From: Sphaerolaimus hirsutus
Taxonomy: Eukaryota; Nematoda; Chromadorea; Monhysterida; Sphaerolaimidae
NCBI GenBank assembly: GCA_964036195.1
Contig: OZ038459.1
Span: 186,001-250,000, forward strand
Length of the DNA: 64,000 nt
Direction of reading: 5' to 3'
A model generated the notes under the pieces. It had not been told where the DNA came from. It saw only the letters and a program-made list of their open reading frames with translations, and ran no database searches. How positions within the stretch are numbered: the first letter of the stretch is position 1; each line of letters opens with the position of its first letter. Positions 32,025-44,700 of this stretch are shown one piece after another. A program made the translations under genes and the position numbers.

Positions 32025-34595
32025 TTGAAAACAACACCACTGGCCACTGCACAATAATGCATTTGCAAATTTCCTTTTGAATAAGAGAGCGCCCCATCTA
32101 CAAGTACCATACGTAGGTAAATATATTTGACAATAGGTCACTTTTTATTCACCCATACAAACACCTGCACACTGATTTTCAATCGTCAAATGAACAAATA
32201 TTTTGAGTGACCCCGATAAAACAATATACCTACATAGATTAGAATACCGCGGTCAATAGATAAAAATCTCGAACGCAGTAAATAAATGGATAAACAGTCG
32301 AATAAATCGGCCGGCTGCAAATAAAACCTGTCGCGTCAAAAATCAAAAATTCCAGTGGACAAAATTCGCGCGCGGAAGGTCACTTGATACAGGAAGAATT
32401 TTAGATAATGAAGTACAACATGTGGGTCACTCGGAGTTCAGCGGTGTTTTTGAATTCTGATGTAGGTGCATTATTCGCAGGTGAACGACTCATTACACGC
32501 ACACCTGTGTGAACTCGCAACTGCGAATGCTCTATTCCTTTGTGCGAATTTTGTGGATTTTTGTACAATTAGATTGACTACAGATTTGGTTTGCTGTCGA
32601 ATTGACTTTTTGGTGTTTTTCCTTTTTGTGTCTTCAAGTTGTTTTGAGGTTATAAAATTTATACCAGCTAATACATTCTTGTCGCTATGTTTATCATTGA
32701 TTTTTTGGTTGTGCTGTGTGTTCGTCATTTTTACGGCGTACATTCCATGCGGTTGTCACTTTTACACTTACCTAAATATTTTACGCAACACACAACCAAG
32801 GTAGGTTACATACATAGCAGTGTGATTTGCTGAACAGCAGTTTGTTTGCCTAGAGCGCGCACTTTGTTGCACAGTTGATAACGCCATTTAAAAATAAACG
32901 TAAATACTTTTTTTATAAACGATACCCAGGTATTTCAGGCGTTTATACTCACCTTAACCATAATATTACTTACCTATTTCTCCATGTAAACGGTCTGGGT
33001 GTTATACCATATGAAGGCACTCTTCAGTAAACTAGGTATTCTTAAACTTGTATAACACCTGGGCATAAGTTTCTTGGTTTTCTACAAACAACCGTATTAC
33101 CTCAAATAACCCCCCCCTTGAATAAACCCCCCCCCCCCTCGAATTATCCCCCCTCAAATTTTGCTGGCAAAATAATAAACCCCCTGGGGGTATTTCGAGG
33201 TAATACGGTACTCACATATTTTTTTCATAGTGTGCAGTCAACTCAATAAAAAATTTGCATGCTGCATAAACACAATGAGAAAAACCAGTCACATGTTCAA
33301 AACAGGTGAATATTTGATGTTTGTGCAGCTTTTATATGCAGTGTGAATATTTGAAATTTCCTAATTTTTTGCCATGAAGCATAGTACTTAGGAGGTTCTA
33401 TAAAGCTGTGCATTGGGCATTGTGCATGGGCAAATGGTTGGCAGAGAAATGCAGACGTTTTAATGTGTAGGACCGCAACTTTCTGTTTTCTGTTTTCTTT
33501 TTCCACTTTCCACAGGGAAAATTTTTTTCCATTCAGTTTTTACAGCTGCTCAATTTTTATCGATTTCCGTTTCGGTAAAAAAATTTTGACACCCTATTAA
33601 TGTGTAAGGTCAAATGTGAAATGTCATTGATAATGCCATACAAATTTTTTGAGTTTCCAAATGACAGTGATAAAATCCTTTCTCTTTTATTTTGATTGAC
33701 AATTTGTATGACATTTTACATGAATGTTTACAGGATGCGTGACTGCCACATTGTCCGTATCTTCTTCTATAGAATAATGTTGAGTATTTACATTACAGCT
33801 TTTTATACTCATACTTTAACAACTCTGATCTGTTGCAATGAACGCTCCCAGGTGCTAAAATATGTACATCAAATCATGCAAATACATATCACCACACCTA
33901 AATATGTACGGAACAAATGGCATTTAAATAGTAGTGAAATGTGATGCAAATCTGCCTGCGACCTTCTTTTCCGCTGAACCATCAAGTGGATCCCTCCAAT
34001 AAATTCAATAAAATTGTATTTATTTATTTACGTGGCCATGTATGGCGGCTGTGCCAAAATCTCCGGTATGAATTCTTTCGTGAAAATGTCCGAGTAATTA
34101 GCTGTTTTTTACGGAGGCATTTATAATAGATATGCATTAGTTAGCGTTTAGGTATTGTCCCAAGAATTTCAGAATTGTCCCAAGCTGCCCAAAATATTTC
34201 CCTAAACCTTCCCCTAAGGCTCTAAGTCTTCCCCTAAATATTTTTCTGAACAGAATTGCATCTTCCAGTTTCAAAAATAAAATAAATGCGCAATCTTTTT
34301 GACATCTGCCCATGGAAGAATTTGTCACGCAAATCAGCCAATTGCCCAATTTCACACCTGCGAACACCTGTCTTGATAACGAGAAATTGCACCCACATAT
34401 ACATTTATCCCTTCCCACCCATGGCTTTTTTATGTTGATCACCGTAAATTGTTTAAAGGATCGACCTATTTTAATATTTCTGTTGAAGGGGCCATTGTGG
34501 CCACGTCGTCGATTTTGAGAAACTCAGAAATCTGTTTTGAACACATTTGAGTTTTCCACACCCACAAAGCTTGATTTTTATGGCCGTCAACAGTA
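32025..34595. other. Intergenic, no gene recognised
   Basis: It holds a 117-bp CCGTATT palindrome (33092-33208) and a half copy of the TTTCCG family (33500-33597). The open frames are AT-rich and lack signal peptides or domains. Confidence 0.55.
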
Positions 34596-34603
34596 GTCGA
34601 TAC

Positions 34604-35208
34604 TAGGGTGTCAAATTTCCGTTTTTCGGTTTCTGTTTCGATTTTCCGCAGGCAATTTTTTTCCGCTTTCTGTTCCGCTTTCCGGCTACTTTTTCCGTTT
34701 CCGTTTTTCTGGCTCTTTTTCCGTTTTCCGGCTAAATTTACAGTTTTTCCGCCATTTTTCTGTGTTCCACCTCAATTTCCAGTTTTTCTGCTTTTTTCCA
34801 TTGTCTGCCTCAATTTTCCATTTTTCTGCCTCATTTTACCTTTTTCTGATTCAACTTTCTGTTTTCTGTTCCAGCCAAACTGGTAAACCTTCATGCAGAT
34901 TGTCATCTATGTAAATTTTTTCTGTTTCCAGCAAAATTTCAGCAAATTTTTTCCACTTCCAGCAAAATTTCAGCAAATTTATCCATTTTCTGGCAAAATT
35001 TCAGCAAATTTTTCCATTTCCATGCAAATTTCATTTGTCCGTTTCCGTTTTTCCGGCCCCTTTTTTCCGTTTTCCGGCTGCTGAAAAAAATTTTTCCATT
35101 TCCGTTTCCATTTTCTGCCAAGTGCAATTTTTTACCGTTTTCTGTTCTGTTTTCCGTCCGCTGAAAAAAATTTTTTCCGTATCCGTAAAAAAATTTTTTG
35201 ACGCCCTA
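34604..35208. mobile_element. hAT-like element, TTTCCG family
   Basis: Ends TAGGGTGTCAAATTTCCG and TTTTTTTGACGCCCTA; duplications GTCGATAC/GTCGAAAC (7 of 8). The whole 600 bp is built from TTTTCCGTTTTCC-like words and AATTTCAGCAAATTT units. Confidence 0.88.
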
Positions 35209-35650
35209 GTCGAAACTGATAAACTTCTCATTCTTGTATTTAAACTCAAATATGTTCAAAACAGATTTGTGAGTTTAAAAACATCATTTTGTTTCATTTG
35301 ACATGCTAAAAAGTGTCAAAATTAGCTGCTAATTGGCTGCTCTTCTACGTTTTGATCCTGTTTATTTGAAGTATCCTGTTTATTTGAAGGAATACGGTGT
35401 GCTTCACAAGTAGCGATGTAATGACGGCGCTGGCGCTTGCGTTTAGGGCCAGAAAAGCGCTTTGGCAATGTTCGCATCACTGCTTCAACTACGTACTTAA
35501 TTTTGACCGATCAAATTTTTTCCGGTGTGTAGCATTTTTCATTTCAAAGTTTGAACTTAATCGCGCCCAAATCTTTCACCGCAACATAAAATCTTTGTTA
35601 TTTGTGGGCGACGGTCAATTGCGTCACGTCGACCAGGGGTCAGTTTCGAA

Positions 35651-36175
35651 ATTGGAAAAGTGAGAAGAAAAGTTCTGAGCTGTAAGTGTAGTTATCAGTG
35701 ACAAGTGAAGTGACAAGTATTTTTATACACCTATTCTAATTTGTACAAATTGTGTTGTCAGTAGTGATGGAAAAGCGCCAGAAAAAAGGGCGCCAGGCGC
35801 CAATGGCGCCATGGCGCCATTCGGAAACTGGGCGCCAGGCGCCAATGGCGCCACGGAATCAGGGCGCCAAGCGCCAAGGGCGCCATGGCGCCATTTGAAA
35901 ATTAGGGCGCCAGGCGCCAAGAGTGCCAGTATAAATCACTGCGTACAATACCCTGCGTGTGCTAAAAATGTTTCTCCAACACTGTAATGCACTCATTCAC
36001 TTCCTTTTTCACGTTCCTCAGGACGATTTTTCCCATTCGAAATTGAAAATTCTAAATTCTAAATTGGAAAAAGTGAGAAGAAAAGTTCTGAGCTGTAAGT
36101 GTAGTTATCAGTGACAAGTGAAGTGACAAGTATTTTTATACACCTATACAAATTTGTACAAATTGTGTTGTCAGT
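35651..36175. repeat. 112-bp direct duplication flanking a truncated GGCGCC hAT copy
   Basis: 35651-35762 and 36063-36175 are nearly identical (GAAAAGTTCTGAGCTGTAAG..TTGTGTTGTCAGT). Between them is a GGCGCC element starting TAGTGATGGAAAAGCGCC at 35762 and truncated near 36035. Confidence 0.8.
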
Positions 36176-37735
36176 TATGAATTTTCTTGTTGTTTTTTAC
36201 TCATCAGTGCCAACTTCTCTTATCATCTGCTATATCTTTTGTCACTTGACCGCAAGCGGATATTGCGGCAGTTGACAATCACTCGAATCACGATGAACGA
36301 GTTAACTTATCACTTGTCAGTCACAATTTTACTTGTCACTTTTCATGTAACTTACAAATTTAATTATCACTTCATCAGCTGTCAATGTGTAAAGTCTTAG
36401 TGGTCAATTCCGCTAGTAGACAAGTAGCAAGAGAAGTGGAATGTGTAATTGGTGAAGTTATGATAAGTGGTAAGTCAAGTAACTGGTAAATTTGTATCTG
36501 ACAAGTATTTTCGGTAACAAATTCACTTGTCATCTTGTCTTCTCACTTGTCAACTTGCCAAGGTGTCACCTGGAAGATGGAGCACGCAAATTGTTGTATA
36601 CCACGCCGCATAAAACGTGCATCACTTTATTCACGCCTGATAGATTTGAACGGGACATCAAAAATCGTTCGGGCAGTCATAATCTGTGCGAAATTGCGCA
36701 TTCCTTATCCCTAGCTTTTACGTGGATTATGTATGGTAATATATTCAGCCCGCAGGAATGTTGTGTATGCGCTGAGCTGAGTAATGACCATTTGATTTTT
36801 CACACGGGCGTTGCTACGTTTTTTAGAAAGAAATTTGAAATTTGATGAAAAAGTATTTAAATTTTGAAGAATAGTTTTCGCTCTGCTCTGGGCTGCTGTT
36901 TGCACAAATCACCTTGATTTTCCTCCAATTTTTGAGAACGATTTTTCATTTGGATTGGTATAAGCTCTTGATGGATAACCAAGGTTTATCTCAGTAAAAA
37001 TTAGTTAAAATAAAATTTTAAGAAAACTTTTGTAGAAAATATTTTAAATTTCTTTAAATTTTCGAGTAAAAAGGTTGATTGTTTCTAGACGTCTGCCGAA
37101 ACTCATGAAAAACCAAAAATTAAAAAAAAATTCCGAGTTTTTCGCTCGCCACCGTAAGACTTGAATTCAAGCGATTCACGAATGCACACGGCAGAAACTT
37201 TATCGCATGTTTTTATATTTTACACATCTATTGTTGATATGAGCAGTGAAATGTTGCGTCTTTTGTTATTTCAGCGTCATTTAGTGGTGGAATATTCTGT
37301 GGCGCTATCGGCGCCATTTCGAATTACGTGCGCCAAAAATGTTGGTGTAAGTGGGCACGCATATTGCAGGTGCAACTGCAAACGAAAGATGCCTTCATTT
37401 TATTATTTCAACCTTTATTTCAAAAAATTTTTTTTATGGTTTTCAATTAATTGGCACATGCTGATTATTGTCAATGCCATCAGACACCACGATATGTAAA
37501 CAACACGATTTTTTTATCCCAAAGCTAATGTAGGTATTTAGGCATTTAGATAATTCCCATAAAATGACAGCCATTTATAAATGGGGGCCTCTTATCGACG
37601 CCTTTTTATGGTGCCACTTTGTGTGGCGATTTTCCATCTCTAGTAGCGTGTGAATTTTTCCGGTATTTCTTTGCGCACTGCGTCCGCCCCCTGCCGGAGA
37701 TGATTCAGGTCACGGATTTGGGGATGGTCATTACG

Positions 37736-38024
37736 GCGCAGTTGTTTAAAGTACTGACCTTTTTTCGAAGTAAACGTAAAGTATTTTATTTTTAGTCACA
37801 CCCAAATACAGAAAACGTAAAGTAAAAATTTTCTACTTTTACGCTGTGTAAAAGGCGAGTGAACGTAAATATCTGTAAATACACGTTTTCTGTACTCGCG
37901 TACTTTCAAAAAGTACGCGAGTAACTGAGTACCGGTATTTTTTCGGGAGGAAACGTAAACGTATTTACGCAGCCCTCGAGTATACGTATTTATCGAGTAA
38001 ACGTAAATACGTGTGTACAATTAT
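37736..38024. mobile_element. hAT-like element, GTTTACGT family
   Basis: Left end CGCAGTTGTTTAAAG, right end decayed (GTACAATTATG); flanks CATTACGG/CCTTACGG (7 of 8). CGTAAACGTA and AGTACGCGAGTA words throughout. Confidence 0.7.
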
Positions 38025-38656
38025 GCCTTACGGCCGAGTTTACTTTACGGCCGAGTTCTCGCCCACGGATTTGTGTGCGCCATTCAAAGAATCCAAGTTG
38101 CCCTCGTCTAGTTGACTGACTGTCAAATAAAGCTAGCCGTTTTCTGGGAAAAACGCGTTTCCTCAGCATTAGTCCATGCGAAATTACCTGTACTCGACCG
38201 ACCGCATGCTATGCATTTTTCTGAAGGAAATATTCCATCATGACGTCATCATTAATAGAATAAACATAATTCCATCAAAAAAAGAAAAAACATTTCGGGA
38301 AAAAACATTCCTCGTTTGTACGCGACTCCGCCTTTAACAATTTTTATTCCTTTTGTGAAAGTGCATACATAAGTAAGTATCCAGCTCGCGCGTTATCGAC
38401 CAAGACATAAATAATTTTGGGCTCATACTTTGCGGTCCGCCGAGTATACCTATTATCATTTTTGGTCAAGAACGATATTATTAAATATTATCTTACATAA
38501 AAGTCGTTCAGTACCGATGTTAAAGTAGAAAGTGCCGCCAAAGTAAAAATAATTTTTTCTTCTTCAAATCTTCGATTGTCCAATCATAAGTTCAAAAACT
38601 TTCATCGTTTGAACTTTTTACTCTGATAAATACCCACCCAGAAAAAACGCGACATC

Positions 38657-38744
38657 ATGCGGTTGAATGCGGCACTTTCACTAGTCTTTCCGGGCTTATT
38701 TCATCTGCTATTGCTAACCGAAGCCGCGTCAGATCCGCTCACAG
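38657..38744 (+). CDS. Exon 1: start codon and signal peptide of the PAN protein
   Basis: 29 codons plus one base. The hydrophobic core LVFPGLFHLLLL is followed by TEAASDPLT. The donor ACAG|GTTTTA leads to a short 64-base intron. A GATAAATA-like box lies about 30 bases upstream and CCAAT near 38580, neither convincing. Confidence 0.8.
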
Positions 38745-41700
38745 GTTTTATACAATCCATTTTTTCAAATTGTCAGTGCTTTTTAAAAAAAATTCCACTT
38801 TTTTTTAGAATGCGACAACTTGCCGAGAATGGTGGTGCAGCCGATGAACGACGACCAGAGGAGCAAAATCGACTTTTACTTCACTTCAGAGCCGTTAGAA
38901 GACTTTGGTTCGACGGGGACAATTTCTTAACAATAGGATACTAAGATGCCGTTTTTTCTTTAATTATTCTTGATTGAATATAAACCTCTGCCTTATGCTG
39001 CGATTACAGCTCGGGCGTAAAGCGGGAATTAGAGCTCAGCGTCGATTCGACGTGAAATGACAACGTGAAATGACGTCGTGAAATTAATTACACGAGTGTG
39101 GATCATGCTACGGGTCTACAATTTTTTAAGGATAATATATGAATCAATACCTTAATCGTGTCCAATACTGAGTGTTATCAGCCACAACTAGAGCGAATTG
39201 AAAAATTCAATTTTTATCATTTCACGTCATCATCATTTCACGTCACAGTGTCAGGGAACAACTTGACATTTCACGTCAGACTATTGCAAAGCAGCAAATT
39301 GATTACAGGTTAATGGATAAAGATATGGCGTTGTAATTTCAGTCAAAGAAAGCGCACATGCAGATGTTGCTTGTGTCCAAAGCTCATCAGTTTATTTTAA
39401 TTGTACTAGAAGTTATGAATTTTGGTGCAAACTTTTTTTATTTTACGCCCTAATTTTATGCAACTTACAGCGCATAATTGAAAAAATTGTGCTAAACTTG
39501 ATAACTCCCAGTACGATAGAAATAAACCCAGGAGCTTTGGACACAAGAAACGTCTGCATCTAAGCTTTATTTGACTGAAATAACAATGTTGTATCTTTAT
39601 CCATTCATCTGTAATTAATTTACGCCCAAAATCAATTTTACGCCAAGTCAATTTTTACGTCCGAGCTGTAATCGCAGCATTAACGGCAACGGAAAAAGTT
39701 CCCCATTGAATGTTGAGTTTACGAGTACCTAGTCTTGAGAAAAATTATCATACAAAACATCCGAAGTCGCCCTGCTCGTTTACCCCCTCCAAACCGCACC
39801 CTCCAGTTATCACCTCTCGCAGAAATGCAACTCAACCATACCCCTCAAAACCCCCCCCCCCCTCTTCACAGAAGCGTGCGCGCGCTTGTGCTACACAGCT
39901 CAATTCTGCTGGACGGCCGTCTACTCGCGGCTGGACCAAACTTGTTCCATCAGCTACACGCACAGAATAGACTGTCCAAAATTGGGGGCGCCCAGAGCTG
40001 TGGCCGCTGATGAAGCTGATGCTCAATACTTGCTCATTGGATGCATTGAATGCGCCGGCGCCGGAAGTCTGTGTTTTACGATGTTTCAGCGTGAACCATT
40101 GCATTTTGGGTTTTTTGGATGGGTTTTAGTTGGACATTTTGTTAAGTGGGACTGTATTCAAGCAGGGGGGGGTCTATTTTACACTTTCGTGGTTGAATAA
40201 TTGATTGGGCGGGAACATTACGCGTTCCGTCAACTTTACCGGGAATATTTTATTTGGCCAATATCAATGGAACTGAATTGGCATGAAAACCACACATTAT
40301 GCAACTGTTGCAGGTTTGTTCAAACTGGCGAATGGATATCTTCATTGTAAATAGTTATTCTCTATATGCGAGGTGTATTGACGCTTACCTGCCTAAAATA
40401 GCCACGATTTTTGATTATTTATATAATTACACTTACACTTACGCTTTCCAAAAATGATAGTTTTTAACTACTGTATTTAAGCGGACCATTCAAAGATCAT
40501 TGAGGGTAAGCTAATCGAAAGGCGATACAGGCACAAAACCACCGTCACAAAAAACCACTGCCAACGCAAAAATCAGCACATCATCCAAACCACCAACCCA
40601 AACATCTTCCATCAAAACCACAGTGGCACCAAAAACCCCACCAAAAACACCAGAGCACATCAAATCGATCACCAACGGCAGCAGCACGTTGTCGCCCCTG
40701 AACGAGTCCGGCGAGGTGTTGGACCTGACCACTTCGACCGCCAACGGCACCTTGCTGTCCGACGGCTTGGGCCCCGAGCAGAATGACACTTTGGAGAAGT
40801 TCATTGGACCCACAGCTTTGGGTCAGTATATTGGACATGTCGGGCTGGTTGGGCAGTGACATGTGAGCAGAGAAGTAGTAAAAATCAAAACTGGAGTCAA
40901 ATATAGGTGGTGGATCGAGTAATAAACACCTTCCAAGCCAAGTTCACCTGCCATTTTTTATTTGATAATTTGATGTTATATCTCCAGCTGTGGGAGCATT
41001 TTTACCGTATTTACTCGAATACTTCCCCCCACTGGAATCATTCCCCCCCCTCGAATAATTTCCCCCTGTTAGACAGGCGAGGAAAAAATAATTCCCCAAC
41101 TTGAATAATCCCCCCCCCCCGCATAATGAACGTGCTTTTAACAAAAACAATCGATGAAGCCAAACCATACAAAAGAGCGGTCTGCGGTTTGATTCATCGA
41201 ATGGAAATGCAGCACATTCGGGTGCAAAGATGCAATGGAATGTGCACTATCAATGGAAACCAAGTTACATGTGTATGTAGTGTGATAGAAACGTGCTTGA
41301 AAATTGTGATGACATAATAATCCCCCCACTTGAATAACCCCCCTCGAATAGTTTCCCCCTCAAAAATGTCTGACGAAAAAAAAATTCCCCGGGGGAATTA
41401 TTCGAGTAAATACGGTATTCATTCAGATTTTTCCCAGAGAAATAAAATTATATTTATTTTCATTTTGAGATATTTTCTGAGGTTACATTAATTTAGATTT
41501 TCTCAAACCCCCCCCCCCCCCGCCCCTACACAGCGATGGCTCCCTGCTTCACGCCTCGAACAGCACGCACCCTACCAGGCAGCATATTCGCCACGGAACA
41601 GCCAGTAACCTTGGCACTGTGCCAATGTCTGTGCGCGGCCAGCTGGTGCCAATCCCAGACCCTGTAAAGTTCCCTGTAAAATGTCAGATATCATGCAAAG

Positions 41701-44700
41701 TGTCAAAAGTCATATAAAATGCCCTGCAAAATGGCAAGACGGTTGCCATTTTGCAGGGCATTTTACGTGACTTTTGACACTTTGCATGACATTTTATATT
41801 TGACAGGGCATTTTACAGGGTGTGGGACTGCCCCCGGTTGACACAGCGCTACGAAAGTAATAGATGCCGCTCCATGAATTACGCGACTGGTGAGCGCAGG
41901 TGCCAATTGAATGGAATGGACCATGAAACTGGCGAGGAATTGGTCCCTGCTGGAGATGCGGAGATCTATATCACGTTTACGTGCTATAATAGCGAGTCAG
42001 ATATGACACAGGTGACCTTTTTTCCGCAGTTCCAGATAAATAACGTATTTCCGCGAATTACCCTCTGGAAGGTTATTTTTTCGTAGTGGAAATTTTGATG
42101 GGGGATTCAACCAAGGGGGTTTATAAATTCATAGTGGCCATTTTGAAGGAAGGTAGTGGGGGTTGTTTCTTCCCGCAGTTCGAGATAAATAGTTCTGCAC
42201 GCACAATGTACAGTGTTGTGTCAAATTGGGATTGTCTGGTCAAGGCAAACTTGACGTTTTACCTACACCGCATTTGACAAATTTGTGTGACATTTTGCAT
42301 TTTACAGGATGCGTGACTGGTCCCAGAATTTATGCTGTGTGGAAAAAACAGAAAAGCTTGTCAACTTGTTTTTCCATTATCGACGCATCAGCTGTCGGAA
42401 ATACTGATAATAAAATCATCTTAAATTCTCAAATATGTAATTATCTCCTTATACCTCAAATTATCCGCCCACCCAATAGACAAAGAAAAACCTATATCGT
42501 AGTATTTAGAAGAACAAACCTAAGGACAAAAGGAAAAATGACGACAAAGCAACAACAAGTGCCTATCATAAACTGGCAAGCAGCCAAGCCCCCTGTAAAA
42601 GACCCCCAACCCCCAGATCATAATCGACCAGTGCGAGGGGCGGCTGCCGCGCACAGACGAGCTGGTGACGGCGCGCGACAGCAACAGACAGGCGCTGCAG
42701 CTGGAGGGCGCCGCCGCGCAGCCGCAGCACGCCCCGCCGCCCATCACGACAGGTGTGCGCCGCTATGGATTCAGTTGACCGGTTAAAAGTGCCTTGGAAC
42801 TGATACACGTTCGGCACACACACATCAAATGCGCCATGGCCTTTTTGGCGCTCTGCTTTATTTTTGCGTGGCGCCAGGAACAAAATGCCAGGTCCTGGGG
42901 AATTGCGCTGGCGCCAAAGCAACAAGCACCATGGTGACTCTGGTCCTCGTGCAATTTTTCCCTGGCGCCATTGGCGCTTGGCGCTAGCGCCAAAACAAAA
43001 AGCGTCATGGTGCTTCTGGCATTTGCAGTGAACCGTTCGGCTCGCGACTGTCTTCGTATAGAAAACACATCTTTACTATCAGTGATATTTTTTGCACATC
43101 AGAAACACCTTTTCTTGAGTTAAATTTCCGTGCCGAACTTGATATTTATTTTATAAATTTCCAAAACACCACACCCAAATGTGCACCGTACTGCCGCACT
43201 GCACTGATACAGCTATAAGTAAAATTCATTGCCACATCAGTTCGTGTTCACATCGCATTGGCATCGTGGCCGTGGGTCAACGATGGGTAAGCTCCCCAAA
43301 AAACACACTTTCTGTGTTTTGAGTTTTTCAAAAATGAATACCTGTGTTTTGAGTTTTTTTATTGAAAAAAACTTGAGTAACTCTGTTTTTATTTCTGTGT
43401 TTTTTGTTAAAACTCAAGTTTTTTTCAGTTTTTTTTTCCTAAAAAACTCAAGTTTTTGTCTAAAAAATTCGAGTTTTTGTCCAAAAAACTCGAGTTTCCC
43501 CCCAAAAATTCTGATTTGCAGCATTTTGATGTGGAAACAGCAGTTTTCTTATACAATATTGGTTTTGCACATGTTTTAACCCCACATAACATGTGTATTC
43601 ATTCAAGTGTCAAAAAAGTCCGTAAGAATGTCCTCAGTGAGGACATCCACCCACATCACAACACCAGCATCAACAAAATGCTCACAAACGACAATTTACG
43701 CAGTAGTCCAAAATTCTTCAATGGATGTGCACTGTATGGAAGACCACAGAATTGATTTGAACTATAATTATATTTAAACATGTCCACCAGGAGATGTGCA
43801 TGCCATCTTTAATTTATTTTTTGTTCCATCATAAAATATGAATACATTATGTACATATTTACATGCTATACATGCACATCTTATCTTGTTTAGTTTAGGT
43901 AACTGAATTCATGTGCGTTCTGAAAATGTGTTCAACCACTACGCTGAAAAAAACTCAAAAAACTTTTCTGTGTTTCCGTGTTTCTGTGTAAAACAAAAAC
44001 ACAGAAACTCAATGAGTTTCTGTGTTCAATTTCTGTGTTTTTTCCATCGTTGGCCGTGGGTCAACTGGATTTCATTTCAATTCAGATTCTAGTTGACGGT
44101 CGCACTCGCGCTCGTCCATGTTCAAATTCAAATTATGTTTGCGGCGCGCACGTTAGAACCATGTTCCGCGACAGGTCAACTAAAACCTGAATTTCCATGG
44201 AAACATGGATGGTATGAACATGGACACATGATGTCAGTGTCAACTGGTAACAGTCAACTGTGATCCCCACGTACTAGAGGGCGAAAACGGGGCGCCGGCG
44301 CCGCGGCCGGTCTTGGTCACCTCCAACGAGATCGACGTGCGCTCGAGCGACAGTCGGCAGCTGCACGGCGACGTGTTCACCGCGCCCATCGGAGGCAGAC
44401 GCAGCGAGTTTGGCAGCGTGCCCATTCAATCTGTTTGCACCAGTGTGTCATGGTTCTGGCTTGACTTTTGAGTTCACTTTGACACGATTTTGTGTTCTTG
44501 TGCCAGTGTTATGTTACTTTCGGCCTTGGTTCAAATGATAAGCGGTCAATTGACGGGCAAGTGGTAATCTGTAATTCCAGTGATGTACACTTTTAATAGA
44601 TTGCAAGAATTATATTGACATCCACGAAGAACAAAGTCGACATCGTTCTGGCAATTATACACAACATAAACTAACAAATCTGATGACCATAAGAGACAGA

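Noticed and set aside
36492-36845. 117-codon frame (MYLTSIFGNKF...) as a gene
   Set aside because: No signal peptide, family or splice context, and it begins in a CACTTGTCA-rich repeat zone.
41847-42011. Acceptor at GACACAG|CGC for PAN2 exon 6
   Set aside because: It would start in phase 0. No GT donor in exon 5 after its cysteine cluster ends in phase 0, so the frame breaks; the TTTTACAG acceptor fits.
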